Counted from the first letter of the stretch, positions 32,406 to 42,036 are shown. The stretch is 64,000 nt of DNA from Chania fonticola_B (GCF_048537545.1 NZ_CP183218.1); one strand, 5' to 3'. Program-made: numbers and translations. Notes: generated by a model from the letters alone, not told the origin.

Positions 32406-34955
32406 ATGAGCAGAGTCCAACTCGCGGTTATCGGCAACGGCATGGTCGGCCACCGCTTTATCGAAGATCTGCTGGAAAAGGCAGACAAAGAACAGTTCGA
32501 CATCACCATCTTTTGTGAAGAGCCGCGCATCGCCTACGACCGCGTGCATCTCTCCTCCTATTTCTCCCACCACACTGCCGAAGAGCTTTCGCTGGTCCGC
32601 GAAGGCTTCTACGAAAAACAGGGCGTCAAAGTGCTGGTAGGCGAGCGCGCGATCACCATTAACCGCGCAGAGAAAGTGATCCACTCCAATACCGGCCGCA
32701 CGGTGTATTACGACAAGCTGATCATGGCGACCGGCTCCTACCCGTGGATCCCACCGATCAAAGGTTCAGAGACTCAGGACTGCTTCGTTTACCGCACCAT
32801 TGAAGATCTCAACGCTATCGAATCCTGCGCCCGCCGCAGTAAACGTGGCGCGGTAGTAGGCGGTGGCCTGCTCGGCCTGGAAGCGGCTGGCGCACTGAAA
32901 AGCCTGGGCGTGGAAACCCACGTGATCGAGTTCGCGCCGATGTTGATGGCAGAACAGCTCGATCCAATGGGCGGCGACCAGCTGCGCCGCAAGATCGAGC
33001 GCATGGGTGTCAAAGTCCACACCGGCAAGAACACCACCGAAATCATCAACGGCGGCAAAAGCGCACGCAAAACCATGCACTTTGCCGACGGCAGCGAGCT
33101 GGAAGTCGACTTTATCGTCTTCTCCACCGGTATCCGCCCGCAGGACAAACTGGCTCACCAATGCGGGCTGGCTACCGCCCCACGCGGCGGCATTGCGATT
33201 AACGATAACTGCCAGACCTCCGATCCAGACGTTTATGCCATCGGCGAATGCGCCTCCTGGCAGCAGCGCACCTTTGGCCTGGTAGCACCGGGCTACAAGA
33301 TGGCTCAGGTCACCGCCGACCATCTGCTGAGCCGTGAAAACAGCTTCCAGGGTGCCGATATGAGCGCCAAACTGAAGCTGCTGGGGGTCGATGTTGGGGG
33401 CATCGGCGATGCGCATGCGCGTACCGAAGGCGCCCGCAGCTACGTCTATCTGGATGAAAGCAAAGAGGTTTACAAGCGTCTGGTCGTCAGCGCGGACAAC
33501 AAAACGTTGCTCGGCGCGGTGTTGGTCGGCGATACCAGCGACTACGGCAACCTGCTGCAGCTGGCACTGAATAATATCGAACTGCCGGAAAACCCGGACA
33601 GCCTGATCCTGCCAGCCCATGCCGGCAGCAAGCCTGCCATCGGCGTAGATTCACTGCCAGAAACCGCACAGATCTGTTCCTGCTTCGACGTCAGCAAGGG
33701 CGATATCATCAAAGCGGTGAATATGGGCTGCCATACCGTGGCGGCGATCAAGTCCGAGACCAAGGCCGGTACCGGCTGCGGCGGCTGTATTCCACTGATC
33801 ACCCAGGTGCTGAATGCCGAACTGAGCAAACAGGGCATCGAGGTTAACCATCACCTGTGTGAACACTTTGCCTATTCCCGCCAGGAGCTGTACCACCTGA
33901 TCCGGGTTGAAGGCATCAAGACCTTCGACGAGCTGTTGGCGAAATACGGTAAGGGTTACGGCTGCGAAGTCTGTAAACCGACCGTTGGTTCACTGCTGGC
34001 CTCCTGCTGGAACGAGTATGTGCTCAAGCCGCAGCACACGCCGCTGCAAGACACCAACGACAACTTCCTGGGCAACATCCAGAAAGACGGCACTTATTCG
34101 GTGATCCCGCGCTCAGCCGGTGGTGAAATCACGCCGGAAGGTCTGATCGCCGTCGGCCAGATTGCCAAAGAATACAACCTGTACACCAAGATGACCGGCT
34201 CGATGCGTATCGGCATGTTCGGTGCGCAGAAAGACGATCTGCCCGCCATCTGGAGCAAGCTGATCGCCGCCGGTTTCGAAACCGGCCACGCCTACGCCAA
34301 AGCGCTGCGGATGGCAAAAACCTGCGTCGGCAGCACCTGGTGCCGTTATGGCGTGGGTGACAGCGTTGGCTTCGGCGTGCAGCTTGAACACCGTTACAAA
34401 GGCATCCGTACCCCGCACAAGATGAAGTTTGGCGTTTCCGGCTGTACCCGCGAGTGTGCCGAGGCGCAGGGGAAAGACGTCGGCATTATTGCCACCGAGA
34501 ACGGCTGGAACCTGTACGTCTGTGGCAACGGCGGGATGAAACCACGCCATGCCGATTTGCTGGCCGCCGATCTCGACAACGAAACGCTGATGCGTTACCT
34601 CGACCGTTTCATGATGTTCTACATCCGCACCGGCGATAAGCTGCAGCGTACCTCGGTCTGGCTGGAAAGCCTGGAAGGCGGCATCGATTATCTGCGCAAG
34701 GTGATTATCGACGACAAGCTGGGCATCAACGCACAGCTGGAAACCGAAATTGCCCGCCTGCGCGAAGCAGTGATCTGCGAATGGAAAGCAACTGTCGAAA
34801 ATCCTGCATCGCAGGTGCGTTTCGCTCACTTTATTAACAATAGCCAGCGCGATCCTAACGTGCAGGTCGTGGCCGAGCGCGAGCAACATCGCCCAGCTCG
34901 CCCGGATGAACGCATTCCCGTCACCTTGCTGGAAACCGAGGAGAACAACGCATGA
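32406..34955 (+). CDS. nirB: NADH-dependent nitrite reductase large subunit
   Basis: An 849-residue cytoplasmic enzyme that reduces nitrite to ammonium with NADH. Domains in order: FAD/NAD oxidoreductase (about 1-380, with VIGNGMVGHRFIEDL and the second dinucleotide site AVVGGGLLGLEAAG), BFD-like [2Fe-2S] domains (CSCFDVS...GTGCGGCIPL near 420-470), and the sulfite/nitrite reductase part with siroheme-[4Fe-4S] cysteines in CVGSTWC (CX5C) and CTREC (CX3C). The ATG at 32406 has a GGAGG site; a longer frame is not used. It is controlled by the FNR/NarL sites upstream and coupled to nirD by ATGA. CysG, three genes on, makes its siroheme. Confidence 0.98.
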   Translation: MSRVQLAVIGNGMVGHRFIEDLLEKADKEQFDITIFCEEPRIAYDRVHLSSYFSHHTAEELSLVREGFYEKQGVKVLVGERAITINRAEKVIHSNTGRTVYYDKLIMATGSYPWIPPIKGSETQDCFVYRTIEDLNAIESCARRSKRGAVVGGGLLGLEAAGALKSLGVETHVIEFAPMLMAEQLDPMGGDQLRRKIERMGVKVHTGKNTTEIINGGKSARKTMHFADGSELEVDFIVFSTGIRPQDKLAHQCGLATAPRGGIAINDNCQTSDPDVYAIGECASWQQRTFGLVAPGYKMAQVTADHLLSRENSFQGADMSAKLKLLGVDVGGIGDAHARTEGARSYVYLDESKEVYKRLVVSADNKTLLGAVLVGDTSDYGNLLQLALNNIELPENPDSLILPAHAGSKPAIGVDSLPETAQICSCFDVSKGDIIKAVNMGCHTVAAIKSETKAGTGCGGCIPLITQVLNAELSKQGIEVNHHLCEHFAYSRQELYHLIRVEGIKTFDELLAKYGKGYGCEVCKPTVGSLLASCWNEYVLKPQHTPLQDTNDNFLGNIQKDGTYSVIPRSAGGEITPEGLIAVGQIAKEYNLYTKMTGSMRIGMFGAQKDDLPAIWSKLIAAGFETGHAYAKALRMAKTCVGSTWCRYGVGDSVGFGVQLEHRYKGIRTPHKMKFGVSGCTRECAEAQGKDVGIIATENGWNLYVCGNGGMKPRHADLLAADLDNETLMRYLDRFMMFYIRTGDKLQRTSVWLESLEGGIDYLRKVIIDDKLGINAQLETEIARLREAVICEWKATVENPASQVRFAHFINNSQRDPNVQVVAEREQHRPARPDERIPVTLLETEENNA

Positions 34956-35281
34956 GCCAGTGGATCACCGTTTGCCCCATCGCCGATATTCTGCCCGCGA
35001 CCGGCGTGTGTGCGCTGATCGGCACCCAGCAGGTGGCGATATTCCGCCCCTATGCCGACGAACGGCTGTTTGCCATCAGCAATATCGACCCGTTTGCCCA
35101 GGCCAGCGTGCTCTCTCGCGGACTGATTGCCGAGCATCAGGGTGAATTGTGGGTCGCCAGCCCACTGAAAAAACAGCATTTCCGCCTGCACGACGGTTTC
35201 TGTCTGGAAGATGAGAGCCACTCCGTGGCCAGCTTCACCAGCCGGGTAGTCGACGGCCTGGTTCAGGTGGCAATGCAATAA
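34952..35281 (+). CDS. nirD: Nitrite reductase small subunit
   Basis: A 109-residue partner of NirB with a Rieske-like fold. It lacks the CXH...CXXH iron-sulfur ligands of true Rieske proteins, as is normal for enterobacterial NirD. Sequence marks are WITVCPIADILPATGVCALIG and FAISNIDPFAQASVLSRG. It overlaps nirB by 4 bases (ATGA). A strong inverted repeat separates it from nirC. Confidence 0.96.
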   Translation: MSQWITVCPIADILPATGVCALIGTQQVAIFRPYADERLFAISNIDPFAQASVLSRGLIAEHQGELWVASPLKKQHFRLHDGFCLEDESHSVASFTSRVVDGLVQVAMQ

Positions 35282-35288
35282 AACACGA

Positions 35289-35318
35289 TGCCCCTTGGTT
35301 AAGGTTAACCAAGGGGCA
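35289..35318 (+). other. Strong hairpin between nirD and nirC
   Basis: TGCCCCTTGGTTAA and TTAACCAAGGGGCA are perfect 14-base arms separated by GG. A T-rich stretch (ATTTTTATT) begins only about 8 bases after the stem, too far for a classic terminator. It may protect the nirBD mRNA 3' end or partly stop transcription so that NirC is made in lower amount. Confidence 0.75.
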
Positions 35319-35352
35319 CGGCACCAATTTTTATTACTTCCCAGGGAAATTT

Positions 35353-36153
35353 ATGTTCACCGACACCATCAACAAATGTGCTGCCAACGCGGCACGCATC
35401 GTCAAACTGGCCAAAGAGAGTCCGCTCGGCTTCTGGATCAGTTCCGCTATGGCCGGGGCCTATGTCGGCCTTGGCATCATCCTGATCTTTACCCTCGGCA
35501 ACCTGGTGGATCCGTCTATCCGTCCGTTGGTCATGGGTGCCACCTTCGGGATCGCACTGACGCTGGTGATTATCGCCGGTTCAGAGCTGTTCACTGGCCA
35601 CACCATGTTTCTGATGCTGGGCGTCAAAGCCGGTACCATCAAGCACCGCCAGATGTGGGCCGTGCTGCCACAAACCTGGTTGGGTAACCTGCTCGGTTCG
35701 GTGCTGGTCGCGCTGATGTATTATTACGGCGGCGGTAGCCTGCTGCCGATGGATACCAGCCTGGTGCATACCGTGGCGCTGGCCAAAACCACCGCCCCGG
35801 CAGAAGTGCTGTTCTTCAAAGGCGTGCTGTGTAACTGGCTGGTTTGCCTGGCGATCTGGATGGCACTGCGCGTTGAAGGCGCGGCCAAATTCATCGCCAT
35901 CTGGTGGTGTTTGCTGGCGTTTATCGCTTCCGGTTACGAGCACTCGGTGGCTAACATGACGCTGTTTGCCCTGTCCTGGTTCGGCCACCACAGCGAAGCC
36001 TATACCCTGAGCGGTATCGGTCATAACCTGCTGTGGGTGACTCTGGGCAATATGGTCTCTGGTGCCGTCTTTATGGGCCTCGGTTACTGGTATGCCACAC
36101 CACGTGCCCAACGTCCACAGGCTGAGATTGCCGCCGCTCGCCAAACCGCATAA
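35353..36153 (+). CDS. nirC: Nitrite transporter NirC
   Basis: A 266-residue inner-membrane channel of the formate-nitrite transporter family, with six hydrophobic segments. Family features include MAGAYVGLGIILIFTLG, ELFTGHTMFL, the loop VLCNWLVCLAIWM and the central-pore histidine region SGYEHSVANM. It carries nitrite across the inner membrane for NirBD and limits its toxicity. AGGGAAATTT precedes the ATG. It follows nirD by 71 bases holding a large hairpin. Confidence 0.96.
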   Translation: MFTDTINKCAANAARIVKLAKESPLGFWISSAMAGAYVGLGIILIFTLGNLVDPSIRPLVMGATFGIALTLVIIAGSELFTGHTMFLMLGVKAGTIKHRQMWAVLPQTWLGNLLGSVLVALMYYYGGGSLLPMDTSLVHTVALAKTTAPAEVLFFKGVLCNWLVCLAIWMALRVEGAAKFIAIWWCLLAFIASGYEHSVANMTLFALSWFGHHSEAYTLSGIGHNLLWVTLGNMVSGAVFMGLGYWYATPRAQRPQAEIAAARQTA

Positions 36154-36206
36154 TGATTTTTGGGGTGAGCAATCGCCCCCGTTAGCCACTTCTCCGAGGA
36201 TTGCCG

Positions 36207-37610
36207 ATGGATTACTTACCCATTTTCTGCCAACTGCAACACAAAGCCTGCCTGCTGGTCGGCGGCGGGGAAGTCGCTGAACGTAAGGCTCGCCTGCTGC
36301 TGGACGCCGGTGCGCAGTTAACCGTCAACTCGCTCGAATTCAGTGAGCAATTCCTGATCTGGGCCGAACAGGGCCAGGTGACTCTGGTAGAAAGTGAGTT
36401 TTCTGCCGACTTGCTGGCAGAAAAATGGTTAGTGATTGCCGCCACCGATCGGGTGGAAGTCAACGCCCTGGTCTATCAGTGCGCCAACCAACGGCAGGTG
36501 TTCTGCAACGTGGTGGACGACCCCAAACGCGCCAGCTTTATCATGCCTTCGATTATCGATCGTTCGCCGATTATGGTGGCCGTTTCTTCCGGGGGCAAAG
36601 CCCCGGTGCTGGCACGTCTGCTACGGGAAAAACTGGAAGCCATTCTGCCGCAGCATCTGGGTCAACTGGCTCAGTTGGCGGGTTCATTGCGCCAGCGGGT
36701 GAAGCAGGAGTTTGCCAGCATTGGCGCTCGTCGCCGCTTCTGGGAAAGGTTGTTCGTACACGACAGACTGGCGCAGTCCCTGGCCAACGGCGATACCCCG
36801 CAGGCCAACCAGCAGGTTGAAAAGCTATTCGCCGATCGGCCTGAAGAACAGGGCGAAGTGGTGCTGGTAGGCGCAGGCCCCGGCGATGCTGGCCTGCTGA
36901 CGCTGAAAGGTCTGCAGCAGATCCAACAGGCTGACGTTGTCGTTTACGATCGCCTGGTCTCTGAAGAAATTATGGCCCTGGTGCGCCGCGATGCCGAGCG
37001 TATCTTTGTAGGCAAGCGTGCCGGATATCACTGCGTACCTCAGGAACACATCAATCAGATCCTGGTGGAGCAGGCCAGACGAGGCCTGCGTGTCGTCCGG
37101 CTAAAAGGGGGCGACCCCTTCATCTTTGGCCGGGGTGGCGAAGAACTGGAAACGCTGGCCGAAGCGAATATTCCCTTCTCGGTAGTACCGGGGATCACTG
37201 CGGCTTCGGGTTGTTCGGCTTACAGCGGCATCCCCCTCACCCACCGCGATCACGCGCAAAGCGTGCGTTTGGTGACGGGCCACGCCAAGGCCGACGGCGG
37301 ATTGGACTGGGCACAGCTTGCCGCCAAACAGCAGACGCTGGTGTTCTATATGGGGCTAACTCAGGCGGCAGAAATCCAGCAGCAGCTGATCGCTCACGGT
37401 ATGGCGGCCTCAATGCCCGTAGCTCTGGTCGAAAACGGCACCTCAACTCGCCAACGTGTGATAGAAGGCGAGCTGGCGCAACTGGGTGAGCTAGCCAAAC
37501 AGGCTGCCAGCCCAAGCCTGATTATCGTTGGCAGCGTCGTCAGCCTGCGCAGCAAGCTGAACTGGAATGCCTGCCGGGAAACACCAGCAGATTTGAGCAA
37601 AATAGCATAA
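36207..37610 (+). CDS. cysG: Siroheme synthase
   Basis: A 467-residue multifunctional enzyme. The N-terminal part (about 1-150; LLVGGGEVAERKA at 16-28) is the NAD-dependent precorrin-2 dehydrogenase/ferrochelatase; the C-terminal part is the SAM uroporphyrinogen-III methyltransferase (VGAGPGDAGLLTLKG near 220, RLKGGDPFIFGRGGEE near 300). It makes siroheme for NirB and for sulfite reductase. ATG at 36207 (MDYLPIF) has a GAGGA site; an in-frame TTG at 36201 is less likely. As in E. coli it follows nirC. Confidence 0.97.
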   Translation: MDYLPIFCQLQHKACLLVGGGEVAERKARLLLDAGAQLTVNSLEFSEQFLIWAEQGQVTLVESEFSADLLAEKWLVIAATDRVEVNALVYQCANQRQVFCNVVDDPKRASFIMPSIIDRSPIMVAVSSGGKAPVLARLLREKLEAILPQHLGQLAQLAGSLRQRVKQEFASIGARRRFWERLFVHDRLAQSLANGDTPQANQQVEKLFADRPEEQGEVVLVGAGPGDAGLLTLKGLQQIQQADVVVYDRLVSEEIMALVRRDAERIFVGKRAGYHCVPQEHINQILVEQARRGLRVVRLKGGDPFIFGRGGEELETLAEANIPFSVVPGITAASGCSAYSGIPLTHRDHAQSVRLVTGHAKADGGLDWAQLAAKQQTLVFYMGLTQAAEIQQQLIAHGMAASMPVALVENGTSTRQRVIEGELAQLGELAKQAASPSLIIVGSVVSLRSKLNWNACRETPADLSKIA

Positions 37611-37633
37611 AAAAAGCGACCCTTTGGCCGCTT
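37609..37633 (-). terminator. Terminator of the trpS-end operon
   Basis: On the minus strand AAGCG...CGCTT with inner GCC/GGT pairing forms a hairpin followed by a run of seven Ts, about 100 bases beyond the trpS stop. The end of the T run overlaps the cysG stop codon on the other strand. Confidence 0.75.
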
Positions 37634-37686
37634 CAGATAGGTAGTAATGTTGCTAAGTTTGTCGTTACCAAACAGGTTCGATCCCA

Positions 37687-37708
37687 GGGGGGCCGCATGC
37701 GGCGCCCC
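37687..37708. repeat. GC-rich palindromic intergenic repeat, copy 1
   Basis: GGGGGGCCGCATGCGGCGCCCC is palindromic with one mismatch around a GCATGC centre. Related palindromes lie at 57993-58013 and 61210-61230. It stands between the trpS stop and its terminator. Such elements are common between genes in Serratia-like genomes. Confidence 0.7.
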
Positions 37709-37735
37709 TACTGGCTGAGACTCTGTCTACATCCG

Positions 37736-38740
37736 TTAAGGATGCGGTACAAAACCGACGGCTTCATACACCTTCGCCAAGGTTTCCTGCGCGCGAGCAC
37801 GGGCTTTCGCCGCACCATCACGCATCACCTGCTGTAACAGAGCCTCATCGTTGCGGAAACGATGATAACGCTCTTGCAGCTCGACCAACATACCAGATAC
37901 GGCCTCTGCTACGGCGCCCTTCAGGTGACCATACATCTGGCCCTCAAACTCGGCTTCCAGCTGAGCAATGCTCTTGCCGGTCACGCCGGAAAGGATATCC
38001 AGCAGGTTGGATACCCCCGCTTTATTGGCAACGTCGTAACGAATGACCGGCGGATCCTGGGAATCGGTCATTGCGCGTTTGATCTTCTTGGTCACCGCCT
38101 TCGGATCTTCCAGCAGGCCGATCACGTTGTTACGGTTATCGTCCGACTTGGACATCTTCTTGGTCGGCTCTTGCAGCGACATCACGCGCGCACCGGATTT
38201 CGGAATAAACGGCTCCGGCACCTTGAACACGTCGCCATACAGCGCGTTGAAGCGCTGGCCGACGTCACGGCTCAGTTCCAGATGCTGTTTCTGATCTTCA
38301 CCGACCGGCACCTGATTGGTCTGATACAGCAGAATGTCTGCCGCCATCAGCACCGGATAGCTGAACAGACCGGCGTTGATGTTTTCCGCATAGCGCGACG
38401 ACTTGTCTTTGAACTGGGTCATGCGGCTCAGTTCACCGAAATAGGTGTAGCAGTTCAGCACCCAGCTCAGTTGCGTATGTTCCGGCACATGGGACTGCAC
38501 GAAGATGGTGCTTTTCTCTGGATCGATACCACAGGCCAGGTACAGCGCCAGCGTATCCAGGGTGGCTTTACGCAGCTGTTGTGCATCCTGACGCACGGTG
38601 ATGGCATGCAGATCGACGATGCAGTAGATGCAATCGAACTCGTCCTGCAACTGCACCCACTGGCGCAGCGCCCCCATGTAGTTGCCGATAGTCAGTTCAC
38701 CGGACGGCTGCGCGCCGCTGAAAACGATGGGCTTACTCAT
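37736..38740 (-). CDS. trpS: Tryptophanyl-tRNA synthetase
   Basis: A 334-residue class I aminoacyl-tRNA synthetase charging tRNA-Trp. The HIGH-type signature is TIGN in PSGELTIGNYMGAL (12-25), and the KMSKS signature is KKMSKSDDN near residue 193-201. Length equals that of the E. coli enzyme. It begins 2 bases after the gph stop and is the last gene of the long aroK...trpS arrangement; GGGAAAT lies before its ATG. Confidence 0.98.
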   Translation of the reverse strand: MSKPIVFSGAQPSGELTIGNYMGALRQWVQLQDEFDCIYCIVDLHAITVRQDAQQLRKATLDTLALYLACGIDPEKSTIFVQSHVPEHTQLSWVLNCYTYFGELSRMTQFKDKSSRYAENINAGLFSYPVLMAADILLYQTNQVPVGEDQKQHLELSRDVGQRFNALYGDVFKVPEPFIPKSGARVMSLQEPTKKMSKSDDNRNNVIGLLEDPKAVTKKIKRAMTDSQDPPVIRYDVANKAGVSNLLDILSGVTGKSIAQLEAEFEGQMYGHLKGAVAEAVSGMLVELQERYHRFRNDEALLQQVMRDGAAKARARAQETLAKVYEAVGFVPHP

Positions 38741-38742
38741 AG

Positions 38743-39441
38743 TTAAATTTCCCGATCTTCTAAAGATGACAGCCCAAGTGCGGGCAACAAATCGGCGAAG
38801 CGCTCCAACACGCGGTCGGGGTGGCTCAGGGCGATCGCTTCACCGTAGTTATATCCGTAAGTCAGACCGACGCTCGGGCAACCTGCCGCCTGCGCCGCCT
38901 GAATGTCATTGCGCGAATCCCCGACGAACAACACTTCACCGGCCCGCAGGCCAAGCTTGCCGAACACCAGATACAGCGGGGCAGGATGTGGCTTTTTCTC
39001 CACCACGTCGTCACCGCCGATGATCAGCGAGAAAAAGTCGATAATGCCGAGCGCCGTCAGCAAAGGGGCTACAAAAGGTGTCGGCTTGTTGGTGACCAGC
39101 GCTAGCGGGTAGCCAAGCTTGGCCAACCGGGCCAGCGTCTCTATTACCTGTGGAAACAGGCGGCTGCCGCTTTCTACGGTTTGCCCATAGAAATGGTCGA
39201 AACGTTGACGCATTTGCAGGCACAGCTCTGGCGTGGCTTCCACCTCTGCCCAGCGCAGCGCACGCTGGACCAGCACATCGGCACCGTTACCAATCCAGGT
39301 GCCAACACGGGCCTCACCGGCCTGCGGCAGACCCATTTCCGCCAACGCCATATCGATGGCCGCCGCCAAACCCGGCGCACTGTCTACCAGCGTGCCGTCG
39401 AGATCGAAGGCCAGACCACGGATAGCGCTAAAATCAGCCAT
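38743..39441 (-). CDS. gph: Phosphoglycolate phosphatase
   Basis: A 232-residue HAD-family phosphatase. The nucleophile motif is FDLDGTLVDS (12-21), motif II is ALVTNKPT, and motif III/IV is LFVGDSRNDIQAA. It removes phosphate from 2-phosphoglycolate formed during repair of 3'-phosphoglycolate DNA ends. Its start overlaps the rpe stop by 8 bases. Confidence 0.96.
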   Translation of the reverse strand: MADFSAIRGLAFDLDGTLVDSAPGLAAAIDMALAEMGLPQAGEARVGTWIGNGADVLVQRALRWAEVEATPELCLQMRQRFDHFYGQTVESGSRLFPQVIETLARLAKLGYPLALVTNKPTPFVAPLLTALGIIDFFSLIIGGDDVVEKKPHPAPLYLVFGKLGLRAGEVLFVGDSRNDIQAAQAAGCPSVGLTYGYNYGEAIALSHPDRVLERFADLLPALGLSSLEDREI

Positions 39442-40111
39442 GAGTCACCTTGGCCAGTTCGCTGCGCATTTGATCAATCACCGCGCGGTAATCCGGCTTG
39501 CCAAAGATGGCCGAGCCTGCCACGAACATGTCCGCGCCCGCCGCTGCGATCTCGGCAATATTGTCTACCTTCACGCCGCCGTCCACTTCCAGGCGAATGT
39601 CACGACCGCTTTCGTCGATCAGTTTGCGAACCTGACGCAGCTTGTCTAACGTGCCGTGGATAAAGGATTGACCACCGAAACCAGGGTTGACCGACATCAG
39701 CAGGATCACGTCGATCTTGTCCATTACGTAATCGAGATAGCTCAACGGGGTCGCTGGGTTAAACACCAGGCCCGCCTTGCAGCCGTTCTCTTTGATCAGT
39801 TGGATGGTACGGTCGACGTGTTCAGAAGCTTCAGGATGGAAAGAGATGTAGGTTGCCCCCGCCTTGGCAAAGTCCGGCACGATGCGATCGACCGGTTTTA
39901 CCATCAGATGGACGTCAATTGGTGCGGTAATGCCGTAATTGCGCAAGGCTTCGCACACCATTGGCCCGATCGTCAGATTAGGCACGTAGTGGTTATCCAT
40001 CACGTCAAAATGCACCACGTCGGCACCGGCGGCCAACACTTTGGCAGTATCTTCACCCAGGCGGGCAAAATCTGCAGACAGAATGGACGGGGCAATCAAA
40101 AACTTTTTCAT
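39434..40111 (-). CDS. rpe: Ribulose-phosphate 3-epimerase
   Basis: A 225-residue TIM-barrel epimerase interconverting ribulose 5-phosphate and xylulose 5-phosphate in the pentose phosphate pathway. Active-site regions: APSILSADFARLG, HFDVMDNHYVPN with catalytic Asp, MSVNPGFGGQSF and LEVDGGVK with the second catalytic Asp. The ATG at 40111 has GGAGAAG upstream; a TTG four codons earlier is less likely. Follows dam by 26 bases. Confidence 0.97.
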   Translation of the reverse strand: MKKFLIAPSILSADFARLGEDTAKVLAAGADVVHFDVMDNHYVPNLTIGPMVCEALRNYGITAPIDVHLMVKPVDRIVPDFAKAGATYISFHPEASEHVDRTIQLIKENGCKAGLVFNPATPLSYLDYVMDKIDVILLMSVNPGFGGQSFIHGTLDKLRQVRKLIDESGRDIRLEVDGGVKVDNIAEIAAAGADMFVAGSAIFGKPDYRAVIDQMRSELAKVTHG

Positions 40112-40137
40112 CCGCTTCTCCAAACGTAGGGGTCGAG

Positions 40138-40959
40138 TTATTCCGCTTTTTTATACAGCGCCAGAAGTTCGTTCACTTTACTGCGGCCTAAAATATTGCG
40201 GCTGATGGTGCGACGAGCCTTCACCACATGCAGCGAAGCATGCTGATACCAGTCACGCGTCAGCTCGGTGTCATGGTTGGAAATCAACACCGGCACCTGG
40301 CTTTCAACCGACAGCTGATGCGCAATGCGCGCCAGCCCTTGCTGATCGGCCAGGCTAAAGCTGTTGGTGTGATAAGCGGTAAAATTCGCCGTTGCCGACA
40401 GAGGAGCATAAGGCGGATCGCAATAGACCACCGCACCTTGGGTCGCCTTCACCATGGTATCGTGATAATGCTCGCAGACAAAAGTAGCATTGCGTGATTT
40501 TTCAGCAAACCAATACAGCTCTTCTTCCGGGAAGTAAGGTTTCTTGTAACGCCCAAAAGGCACATTGAACTCACCACGCAGGTTATAGCGGCACAGGCCG
40601 TTATAGCAGTGGCGGTTCAGATACAGGAACAGCAGCGCGCGCCGATACTCATCGGCAGTGGTGTTGAACTCTTCGCGCAGCAGGTAGAACTGCTCTGAGT
40701 TATTGAATTCGTCGGTGAAAAGCAAGCGGGCATCGCGCACGAAATCACTCGTGCGCAGCTTAACGATGTTATACAGGCTGATAAGGTCGCTGTTGATATC
40801 GGCGAGAATATAAGCCTCGTACTCTGTGTTCAGGAAGACTGAACCCGCGCCCACGAAGGGCTCGATTAAGCAGTTACCCTCTGGTAAATGACGACGGATC
40901 TCGTCTATCAGCGGGTATTTTCCACCAGCCCATTTTAAAAAAGCGCGGTTTTTCTTCAT
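40138..40959 (-). CDS. dam: DNA adenine methyltransferase
   Basis: A 273-residue N6-adenine methyltransferase that methylates GATC sites, directing mismatch repair, replication timing and gene regulation. Motif I is LKWAGGKYPLI (8-18) with FVGAGSVF (35-42), and the catalytic DPPY is at about 181-184 (YCDPPYAPL). Size and position between damX and rpe match E. coli. Confidence 0.97.
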   Translation of the reverse strand: MKKNRAFLKWAGGKYPLIDEIRRHLPEGNCLIEPFVGAGSVFLNTEYEAYILADINSDLISLYNIVKLRTSDFVRDARLLFTDEFNNSEQFYLLREEFNTTADEYRRALLFLYLNRHCYNGLCRYNLRGEFNVPFGRYKKPYFPEEELYWFAEKSRNATFVCEHYHDTMVKATQGAVVYCDPPYAPLSATANFTAYHTNSFSLADQQGLARIAHQLSVESQVPVLISNHDTELTRDWYQHASLHVVKARRTISRNILGRSKVNELLALYKKAE

Positions 40960-41043
40960 GCCGTCAGTTAGCTACTTATTACAATTCAGAGCGGCGGATA
41001 TGTACTCTGTTTCAGACAGCACATCAGCGCACAAAATTAATGA

Positions 41044-42036
41044 TTATTTTTTCAGGTCTTGCTGTACTTGCTGTACAGGGCGGACCCATGGTTTTTTCGC
41101 CTGAACTTCCGCCGGCAGTGTGGCGATAGCACGCTTGGCCTCCGCCGAAGAAGCGTAGTTGCCGCTCACTAACACATACCAGGGTTTACCATCACGTTTG
41201 GTCTCGTACACCATAAAGTGTGGCAAATTCTGTTGCTTGGCAAAAGCATTCAACGTATCGGAGCGTGAGGCACTGCTCAACTGCAGCGTGTAATGGCTAC
41301 CCGGTGCGGTTTTCAGTGAGCTTCCGCTGCCGCTCACCACACCACTCTTGCCTTTGGCCGGCGGGGTGTAAACCGTGGTGGTGGTCGCAGAAGGTTTGAC
41401 CGATGCTGTCGGCTTGGTGGCTGCTGGCTTGGAGGCAGGCGTTTTATGCGGCTGCGTCGCAGCGGTTGCATTGTTATTCGCCGCCGGACGCGCGGCAGCA
41501 CCGTTCATCACGGTTGCCGGAGCGGTTGGCAAAGCGGAAACCGGGGCATTGAGACTTTGCGCGGCAGCAGCATCAACCTGACCTTGCTGTGATGACAAGG
41601 CATCAGCCATGTTGCCAGGCAGATCGACACGCTCACCAGCACCGCCCTGTGGTACTACAGGTTGTGCTTCAGTCGGCGTGCTGGAGATAGGTGGAACGCT
41701 AACAGTCTGGGGCTGAGAGGTACTGACACCGTTGTTATCGTTGGTATCCGTAGTGCCGCCCGCAACACCGTTGTTGCTGGTGGTCAGCGACGATGAGCCC
41801 GACAGATTGATGTCGCGGGTTGCCCCTTGTTGCGCAACCTCGTGCTTGGTGGGGGCCTTCAGCGCCGAACCGATACCGATGATCAGCAACAGCAGCACCA
41901 AAATGCCAATCCCAATCATCATATGCTGGCGTGAAACGGCAAAACGCGGCCCAGTTGCGGCTGGCCGACGTGAACGCGAAGGACGGCGATCGCTGGTATC
42001 AGGCCTGAGATCGTCTTCTGGTTTAAATTCATCCAT
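41044..42036 (-). CDS. damX: Cell-division SPOR-domain protein DamX
   Basis: A 330-residue bitopic inner-membrane protein. An acidic/basic cytoplasmic N-terminus (MDEFKPEDDLRPD...) is followed by one membrane helix (about 39-58, MMIGIGILVLLLLIIG), a long low-complexity Ala/Pro/Thr-rich periplasmic linker (about 70-245) and a C-terminal SPOR domain (about 250-330) that binds denuded septal peptidoglycan. It is shorter than E. coli DamX (about 428), mostly in the linker. The ATG at 42036 has GGAGGG; the longer upstream frame is not used. Confidence 0.93.
   Translation of the reverse strand: MDEFKPEDDLRPDTSDRRPSRSRRPAATGPRFAVSRQHMMIGIGILVLLLLIIGIGSALKAPTKHEVAQQGATRDINLSGSSSLTTSNNGVAGGTTDTNDNNGVSTSQPQTVSVPPISSTPTEAQPVVPQGGAGERVDLPGNMADALSSQQGQVDAAAAQSLNAPVSALPTAPATVMNGAAARPAANNNATAATQPHKTPASKPAATKPTASVKPSATTTTVYTPPAKGKSGVVSGSGSSLKTAPGSHYTLQLSSASRSDTLNAFAKQQNLPHFMVYETKRDGKPWYVLVSGNYASSAEAKRAIATLPAEVQAKKPWVRPVQQVQQDLKK

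Noticed and set aside
37674..37690. GGTTCGATCCC resembling a tRNA T-loop
   Set aside because: The flanking bases do not form a T stem, and no acceptor stem, anticodon arm or CCA end can be laid out around it.
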